DNA of 64,000 nt, from NCBI GenBank assembly GCA_017620475.1, contig JAFZQI010000044.1, positions 85,259-149,258 on the forward strand, written 5' to 3'. The position numbers and the translations under genes are program-made. Position 1 is the first letter of the stretch; every line of letters begins with the position of its first letter. The DNA is from Clostridiales bacterium (GTDB taxonomy: Bacteria > Bacillota > Clostridia > Saccharofermentanales > Saccharofermentanaceae). This document shows positions 58,873-64,000 of the stretch, in pieces. Under the pieces are notes generated by a model. That model had not been told where the DNA came from, did no database searches, and saw only the letters and a list, made by a program, of their open reading frames with translations.

Positions 58873-60987
58873 ATGAAAAACACATTCAAGAAGATTTTGT
58901 CTGTTGTCTGCTCGGCCGCACTTCTGGCCGGTGTCATGACATTTGCTCCGGCAGCGGCGCTCCTGGCGGATGGTGATCCGATCATCTGGGGTGACGATGA
59001 TGCCGAGAAGACCGCCCTTCCGACTACGAGCGGAACATATCAGCTTTGCCAGGATATAACGATCGATCACATGTTTGTCATCGGCAGCGAGACGGATGGA
59101 AAAGTCTCTACCGAGAATATCGTGCTTGACCTCAACGGAAAGACCATCAAGGTCTCCGATGATGTCTCCTCAAGGGTGTATTGCTTCTATACCAAACTCA
59201 ATGGAAATAAAGAGGCGGGAAACTACGGATCTCTCACGATCCTTGACAGTTCCGATTCCCAGACCGGCAGAATCGTCGGGTCCAATACACCGCTTGTGGA
59301 AAACAATGACGTTTGGAAAAATGACAGCAATCAAAAAGTGAATATGCATGGTAACGGCGGATTGATTTATGTTCCGAGACACGCCACACTGAATATTCAG
59401 GGCGGTCTTCTGACTAACGGTCATGCCGCGTCCGGTCAAACCGGTGCTAACGGAGTCGGTGGTGCCATCTATTGTCAGGGCGTACTGAATATGTCCGGCG
59501 GAAAGATCTCCGGCTGTTCTGCTTCTTCCGGCGGAGCCATTTTCATCAAAGGAACCTCGAACACCAATGACTGCGGATATGTGTACATGTCCGGAGGCGA
59601 GATCACCAATAATACGGCGGAGTCGGTCGGCGGAGGCATCTGCGCGGGTATTGACTCAAACAAGATCGAACTTAGCGGAACCGCTAAGATCACCGGGAAC
59701 ACATGCTATGCCGCTCAAGACTACGCAAACGGCCATCAGGGCGTCAATAAAGGCGGTGCCGGAATTATGATGTATGCCGGGCAGCTGATCCTGACAGACA
59801 AGGACCATGCCGGGAATGATGTCGGATGCCATGTACAGGTCTGTGACAACATTTGCGACTATGGCGACGGTGACGCGCGAGATAACGTGTATCTTTCCAA
59901 TGACAAGATCAATGTGCAGGTAAATGGCGATATCGCTGACGATGCCAGCATCGGTGTGTGCCGTCCGGCCACTTCTCATACCTCTACGCTGGTAACCGGG
60001 CTTTCTGATGGCGACGGTGCCCAGTTCTTCAGTGACAACCATGATGAAGCATTAGTCGTAGACAGTAACGGAAATGTCGTTCTTCAGAACAACAACGATC
60101 CTACGCCGTATATCTCCGGTTATAATGTCAACATCTCCGGTGTGATCTCTCTCATCGCAAGAATCGAGATCCCTTCAGGCTGTGATGTAAGTGATCTGTC
60201 TGTTGACGCTTCTTACACCTATGTGGATAAGAATGGTACGACCAAGAGCAAATCATACTCCACATCCGCAAACGGCGGTCTGAGCCTGACTCCCGTGTCC
60301 GGCTCCGGCAGCAGCTACGAGGTATCCGTTCCTGTAGATTCTTCCTGCATGACCCGTCCGGTCACCTTCTCTATGACCTACGGAGAGACGCAGCTTCCTA
60401 CGAAAGAGATGTCGATCAACAGCTATGCCAACGCTCTTTTGAACAACAACAATGTGGACAGCAGCGTCAAAACGATCCTTCAGAAGCTTCTGATCTATGG
60501 TCTCTATGCCCAGAAGCAGTTCAAGATCAACGACGGTACAGATGAACTGCCGACCAGCAGTAACGGTTCCTATCCGGTTTCCTATTCCGAATCCGGTCCT
60601 CAGTCCGATATCGTCCCGACCGAGTTCACCCGGTTCTCAGAGGTGGCGGATTTCTACGGCGTGACAGTCGTATTCCTTACCGGTAACGAAGTGAAGTTCT
60701 ATTTTACTTCCGAGAAGGAATTCTATGTGAAATACAATGCTAACGATGAGTGGACTGCACTTTCGGCCGAGGCCTCCGGCAGTTACTCCGTATACCGTGT
60801 CAAAGGACCGGGCGGTAACGGTATTTCAGCTACCGCACACGATACGGACTTCTATATCAAGATCGACGGTGTTGAGTACACTTATGCCATCGATGATTAC
60901 CTGAAGTCCATCGTCTACAAGGATTCGACATCCCAGAACATGAAGAATCTTGCGAAAGCGTACTATAACTTCGCCGAATCGCTTTGA
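58873..60987 (+). CDS. Secreted right-handed beta-helix surface protein
   Basis: A 704-aa exported protein. Signal peptide (about 1-35, KILSVVCSAALLAGVMTFAPAAALLA; core SVVCSAALLAGVMTF). Residues about 50-330 are repeats of beta-helix/polymorphic-membrane-protein type (GGAIYCQGVLNMSGGKISGC; SGGAIFIKG; MSGGEITNNTAESVGGGI). The C-terminal 350 residues are different, with no anchor motif (no LPXTG, no dockerin). The start is the ATG after AGGGGG, not the one at 58864 inside that SD. Followed within 62 bp by a 35-residue gene and then an anchored Pro/Thr-rich gene. Adhesion is a guess. Confidence 0.82.
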   Translation: MKNTFKKILSVVCSAALLAGVMTFAPAAALLADGDPIIWGDDDAEKTALPTTSGTYQLCQDITIDHMFVIGSETDGKVSTENIVLDLNGKTIKVSDDVSSRVYCFYTKLNGNKEAGNYGSLTILDSSDSQTGRIVGSNTPLVENNDVWKNDSNQKVNMHGNGGLIYVPRHATLNIQGGLLTNGHAASGQTGANGVGGAIYCQGVLNMSGGKISGCSASSGGAIFIKGTSNTNDCGYVYMSGGEITNNTAESVGGGICAGIDSNKIELSGTAKITGNTCYAAQDYANGHQGVNKGGAGIMMYAGQLILTDKDHAGNDVGCHVQVCDNICDYGDGDARDNVYLSNDKINVQVNGDIADDASIGVCRPATSHTSTLVTGLSDGDGAQFFSDNHDEALVVDSNGNVVLQNNNDPTPYISGYNVNISGVISLIARIEIPSGCDVSDLSVDASYTYVDKNGTTKSKSYSTSANGGLSLTPVSGSGSSYEVSVPVDSSCMTRPVTFSMTYGETQLPTKEMSINSYANALLNNNNVDSSVKTILQKLLIYGLYAQKQFKINDGTDELPTSSNGSYPVSYSESGPQSDIVPTEFTRFSEVADFYGVTVVFLTGNEVKFYFTSEKEFYVKYNANDEWTALSAEASGSYSVYRVKGPGGNGISATAHDTDFYIKIDGVEYTYAIDDYLKSIVYKDSTSQNMKNLAKAYYNFAESL

Positions 60988-61048
60988 CCATAAGAGGAAA
61001 GAATTGACCAGGAAGATAACTGACTAAGAAAAATAGTTGAGGGAAACA

Positions 61049-61156
61049 ATGGAAAAGAAATTATACGAAGAACTTGAAGTGGAAGTACTTATCTTTGAGA
61101 CGGACGATGTGATTAAAACCAGTCCTGAACAAGAAGATAACGAAGGTGAATTCTGA
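61049..61156 (+). CDS. 35-residue acidic small protein
   Basis: Too short for usual gene callers. MEKKLYEELEVEVLIFETDD, then VIKTSPEQEDNEGEF. TTGAGGGA lies 5 bp before the ATG. The core LEVEVLIFETDDVIKTS resembles, from memory, a large set of short clostridial proteins with the pattern L-E-[VI]-x(2)-F-x(3)-DVI-x-TS, mostly labelled hypothetical and often beside surface proteins. No signal peptide, no Cys. It lies 61 bp after the beta-helix gene and 21 bp before the Pro/Thr-rich membrane protein gene, in the same direction. Role unknown; a modified or exported peptide is possible. Confidence 0.68.
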   Translation: MEKKLYEELEVEVLIFETDDVIKTSPEQEDNEGEF

Positions 61157-61177
61157 TTTAAGTAAAAGGCAAATTGT

Positions 61178-62038
61178 ATGAGTAACCGTAAGTCTTTAAT
61201 TGCCAGTCTTATCATATTTTTCGTGATATTCGTCTTTTTGATCGTCGTTATCACATTACGCGGATGTTTGTTTTCAGATAAAACACCTGCTGACTCCTCG
61301 TCGGCAAGTGTTTCCGTGTCTTCCGGGAATTCTTCGGGATCACAGGAAGGATCCAAGGAAGGCGCGGTTAGCGGCGATCCTTCCGCCTCGGACGATCCTT
61401 CTTCGCCGGATAACACACCGGGTTCCTCTTCTGAAGGAAATACCTCATCTTCCACCACCAGCGGCTCTGATCCCGTTCTGACGGTTTCTCCGACCCCGGC
61501 TGGAAGTCCCGCTCCTTCGGATGCTTCTTCCTCATCGGACGGAAACGCAGCACCTACAGCGGCTCCGGGAACAACACCTACTCCGGGACCGACAGCGAAG
61601 CCGGGAGAAACACCTACACCTACTCCCACTCCGGTTCCGGGATCTTCTTCCGATCCGACATCTTCATCCGGGAATGTAACGGGCACTCCTGAACCTGTTC
61701 CGACGCCCGGTGCGACAGCTACGCCCACACCCACTCCTACTCCGAAACCGTCCAAACCGGATCCCATCGAACCCGAAATCGGCGATGGTGAATTGATTGT
61801 CGACCCTGCTGATACGCCCACTCCTACACCGATTCCCACCTCGACACCTACACCAGGTCCGACGGCAAAACCCGGAGATACACCGACACCTACACCGATC
61901 CATGTAGATACGCCGACTCCGTCTTCGTCTCAGAACAATTCACCGACGCCAGCGACACAGCCACAGCCGTCCTCTTCAGAGACCAAGGCTTCTGTCATCG
62001 AGCTGCCTTTCGTTCCGATTGAAGAACTCGAGCCATAA
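61178..62038 (+). CDS. Anchored Ser/Pro/Thr-rich wall-spanning protein
   Basis: A 286-aa protein: basic start MSNRKSLIAS, one helix (LIIFFVIFVFLIVVITL), then 250 residues of low complexity. A Ser-rich part (about 40-115) is followed by repeats of TPTPTP, GPTAKPGETPTPTP and GPTAKPGDTPTPTP. No enzyme domain. It is likely an N-terminally anchored, wall-spanning stalk, perhaps glycosylated. Third gene of the beta-helix/small-protein group. No clear SD (AAAAGGC 9 bp upstream). Confidence 0.72.
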   Translation: MSNRKSLIASLIIFFVIFVFLIVVITLRGCLFSDKTPADSSSASVSVSSGNSSGSQEGSKEGAVSGDPSASDDPSSPDNTPGSSSEGNTSSSTTSGSDPVLTVSPTPAGSPAPSDASSSSDGNAAPTAAPGTTPTPGPTAKPGETPTPTPTPVPGSSSDPTSSSGNVTGTPEPVPTPGATATPTPTPTPKPSKPDPIEPEIGDGELIVDPADTPTPTPIPTSTPTPGPTAKPGDTPTPTPIHVDTPTPSSSQNNSPTPATQPQPSSSETKASVIELPFVPIEELEP

Positions 62039-62049
62039 TTGAAAAAGAC

Positions 62050-62074
62050 CACCATGCCCTTTTCGCGCATGGTG
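62050..62074. terminator. Bidirectional terminator
   Basis: CACCATGC / GCATGGTG, 8-bp perfect stem, 9-nt loop. The minus strand continues into GTCTTTTTC (good T-tract for the 62110 gene); the plus strand has CCGTTTT a few bases on. Confidence 0.8.
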
Positions 62075-62109
62075 ATCCGTTTTACACGTTTCGTATATTG
62101 TGATCTTTT

Positions 62110-63579
62110 TTAGTGGAAATACGGCGTCTCCAGATCGGACTCGTTGAAGTTTTTATCCACTCCGTTATCCAGATGGACCCTATATTTCTTTTCTCCGATG
62201 ATGCCGGTGACCGTCCCCTCCTGCGCGCTATGAAAGCGCAGATAAACGCGGTCGCCTACCCTGTACTTGCACTTCTTCATGAGTTCTTTGTTCCTGATAT
62301 GCTTGTCCACCTGACGTCCCAGGAAGAACACACCCAAATGATCCAGAATGCCGGGTTTCTTCGTGTTATCTATATGGACACCGTAATCCTCGAGGAAATC
62401 CGTATCTTCTGAAGTTGCGCCTTCGATCAGTTCTTCTTGTTCGTGCTCCTCGATTTCGTCTTCTTCTTCTTCACATTCTTCCCTGTCATCGTCGTCTTCC
62501 CCGGGATCTGCGTCATCTTCGGCATCCTCGTCTTTTTCCTCGGCAAAAGCACTTGTTCCCTGTTCTTTGTCGAGTTGCCGCAGGAAAGCATCATCTACGC
62601 AGCCATCGAGTTTATCCAGTTCTTTTGCCGTAAAGCAAACGCCTTTATCCCGGGCGTATTTGACCAGCCGCGTGGCCATCTCTTCGCTAACATTGCACGT
62701 ACCAATGATTCCGACCACATCTTTTGACGAGAGCTCGATCCCCTGTGTCATCTCGTTTTCCAGGATCTGCGCCAGCACGCTTTCATCTACCAGATCCGCC
62801 AGTTCAATGATCTGCTTTACGCTGTACCGCATACCTTGCTTCGATGAACATAAAGCCGCTTTTCCCACCATCTCATCACTTACATTCAGATACTGTAATT
62901 CCGTGATCTGTTTGCATGTAAAAGCGGTCCCGCTATATAACGCGAGATCAAATAGCCTGTCCACCGTTTTCGTTTCAAAGATCCGGTCCGCCAGTTCCAT
63001 TAGGGTCTTAGCGGAAAACGTCATATTCTGTTGGATCACATAGGTGATCAGCGCGTCATAATCCTCGTTACGAAGGAAATCCGTCAACATGAGCAGTTTC
63101 TCTCCTGTCAGCTTCTCTCCGCGTCTTAGTTCATCCTGCAGTACCTCAAGAAGGAGCGGATCATCCCTGAGAAAATCATATAACTCTTCGCGCTGTTCAG
63201 ATGTATATTGTATGTTCTTCGAAAAACCATAACGGAGGATCCTTGTAAAAGCGGGCTTTCCCAATGCCTGACTATACTCCAGGATCTCATCTGCAGCAAT
63301 CGGCATATTGTGGTAGATCGCCTGGAGAACAAGTTTCTCCTGTTGCGTCTCATCGATATCGATCATATCGTTGATTTCCGCTACCTGTTCAAAGGATAGT
63401 TCGATTTGAAAGGCAGAAATGAGATCTAATAATATGGCGGCCTCTTCGCCTTCAAGCCAGTCAAAGCAGGAGATGACCTCATCGGCCGGACCGAGTTCCT
63501 CAAGACTTTGGAGCTCGGGAAGACAGGATCCGATATCCTGCCACAGATCACTTTTGTCATAGAACTCCTGCCACTTCAT
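62110..63579 (-). CDS. Helical-repeat protein with acidic linker and SH3-like tail
   Basis: A 489-aa soluble protein, family not recognised. Nine repeats of 31-33 residues start at about 59, 92, 123, 155, 186, 218, 250, 281 and 314, each with hydrophobic-x-[FYLI]-[STA]-x-x-x-[IVL]-x-x-[LI] (MTFSAKTLMELAD, MRYSVKQIIELAD, VCFTAKELDKLDG). An extremely acidic linker follows (about 345-405), then a KOW/SH3-like unit (YRVGDRVYLRFHSAQEGTV). Two in-frame copies of the dispersed motif occur (62539-62556, 62616-62636). Extended -10 promoter at 63619-63627. Confidence 0.72.
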   Translation of the reverse strand: MKWQEFYDKSDLWQDIGSCLPELQSLEELGPADEVISCFDWLEGEEAAILLDLISAFQIELSFEQVAEINDMIDIDETQQEKLVLQAIYHNMPIAADEILEYSQALGKPAFTRILRYGFSKNIQYTSEQREELYDFLRDDPLLLEVLQDELRRGEKLTGEKLLMLTDFLRNEDYDALITYVIQQNMTFSAKTLMELADRIFETKTVDRLFDLALYSGTAFTCKQITELQYLNVSDEMVGKAALCSSKQGMRYSVKQIIELADLVDESVLAQILENEMTQGIELSSKDVVGIIGTCNVSEEMATRLVKYARDKGVCFTAKELDKLDGCVDDAFLRQLDKEQGTSAFAEEKDEDAEDDADPGEDDDDREECEEEEDEIEEHEQEELIEGATSEDTDFLEDYGVHIDNTKKPGILDHLGVFFLGRQVDKHIRNKELMKKCKYRVGDRVYLRFHSAQEGTVTGIIGEKKYRVHLDNGVDKNFNESDLETPYFH

Positions 63580-63618
63580 ATACGATCTCCAAATATCTTT
63601 CTTTCCCGACTATATATT

Positions 63619-63627
63619 GATTATATC
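63619..63627 (-). promoter_or_regulatory. Extended -10 promoter
   Basis: TGATATAAT on the minus strand, 40 bp before the helical-repeat gene start. Confidence 0.55.
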
Positions 63628-63720
63628 ACGCAGGAAAAAGCGGTATTAGCAGAAAGACAGACCGAAATAAACAAATGAATAAAGAAAAACAGAAAGAAAA
63701 AGGAAGCAAGAATGAATGGC

Positions 63721-63750
63721 AAACAAAAAAGCCATCGGATAACCGATGGC
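63721..63750 (-). terminator. Terminator of the rRNA-tRNA operon
   Basis: GCCATCGG / CCGATGGC stem with 4-nt loop (63731-63750); the minus strand runs on into TTTTTTGTTT, 7 bp after the tRNA. Confidence 0.92.
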
Positions 63751-63756
63751 TTTATT

Positions 63757-63832
63757 TGGCTCCTCCAGTAAGACTCGAACTTACGACCCTGCGGTTAACA
63801 GCCGCATGCTCTACCGACTGAGCTATAGAGGA
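63757..63832 (-). tRNA. tRNA-Asn (GTT), CCA encoded
   Basis: 76 nt. Acceptor TCCTCTA pairs with TGGAGGA, discriminator G and encoded CCA; D-arm AGCTCAGTCGGTAGAGC; anticodon loop CTGTTAA with GTT (63797-63799); T-arm with GTTCGAGTC. It begins 6 nt after 5S rRNA, so it is processed from the rRNA operon transcript. Confidence 0.96.
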
Positions 63833-63838
63833 ATTTAA

Positions 63839-63954
<116 letters not shown>

Positions 63955-64000
63955 ATGGTTGAGGGTCTTCAAGCTGCACCCTCAAGACTGCATAGAAAAC

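Noticed and set aside
61178..62038. LPXTG or lipoprotein anchoring of the Pro/Thr-rich protein
   Set aside because: No LPXTG-type motif is present and the Cys after the helix (TLRGC) has Arg at -2, unlike a lipobox; a plain N-terminal anchor fits better.

Overview
This 64 kb window appears to be chromosomal DNA from a low-to-mid GC Gram-positive anaerobe of the class Clostridia. Supporting signs are strong Shine-Dalgarno sequences (GGAGG type), many lipoproteins with Lys- or Thr/Glu-rich linkers, MEP-pathway genes (ispD, ispF), a FeoB-associated Cys-rich protein, DUF885 lipoproteins, a dlt-like cluster and the end of an rRNA operon. I cannot assign a genus from the sequence alone. I see no integrase, transposase, phage module or CRISPR array.

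Layout. 0.3-4.5 kb (-): MarR regulator plus a heterodimeric ABC exporter, autoregulated through a clear promoter/operator. 4.7-10.4 kb: mixed small genes (membrane protein, SIMPL protein, methyltransferase, SurE, Dabb protein, a large lipoprotein). 10.5-13.2 kb (-): serine synthesis (SerA plus a class V aminotransferase). 13.6-17.4 kb: a four-helix membrane protein and a very large membrane protein with a PP2C-like fold inside the cell and LysM outside. 17.7-21.7 kb (-): two DUF885 lipoproteins around a small FeoB-associated protein. 21.9-26.8 kb (-): an acyl-CoA/AMP ligase leading an ABC-2 transporter operon. 26.9-29.8 kb: radA-ispD facing ispF. 29.9-31.4 kb (-): Mrp ATPase and a thioredoxin-like lipoprotein. 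31.4-32.0 kb: a gene-free stretch with two different repeat arrays. 32.0-41.7 kb: nuclease-like protein, RsmC-like methyltransferase, lipoprotein, sensor propeller/HD-GYP protein, SGNH-type protein, PlsC, zinc-ribbon protein. 41.8-45.8 kb: substrate-binding lipoprotein divergent from an XRE/PurM-like fusion. 45.8-57.0 kb (-): a long cell-envelope cluster: lipoprotein, amidase, CpXC protein, transglutaminase-like protein, amino-acid racemase, DltA-like, MutS-like, DltC-like, DltB-like. 57.2-62.0 kb (+): DHH phosphoesterase, then a beta-helix surface protein, an unannotated 35-residue protein and a Pro/Thr-rich anchored protein. 62.1-63.6 kb (-): a helical-repeat protein. 63.7-64.0 kb (-): tRNA-Asn and 5S rRNA.

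The most unusual items are: (i) a degenerate short motif related to ACAGTTCTTTTGCCAAAG / ACAGTGCTTTTCG scattered over both strands, in spacers, next to ribosome binding sites and in-frame inside genes, and amplified as a 32-bp tandem array at 31.56-31.68 kb; (ii) three successive GTCTGAAT/ATTCAGAC palindromes beside that array; (iii) an XRE regulator fused to a PurM-like domain whose nucleotide-binding loop is lost; (iv) a dlt-like operon holding a racemase and a MutS-like ATPase; (v) a nine-copy 31-33 residue helical repeat; (vi) a preference for extended -10 promoters (TGnTAnnAT).
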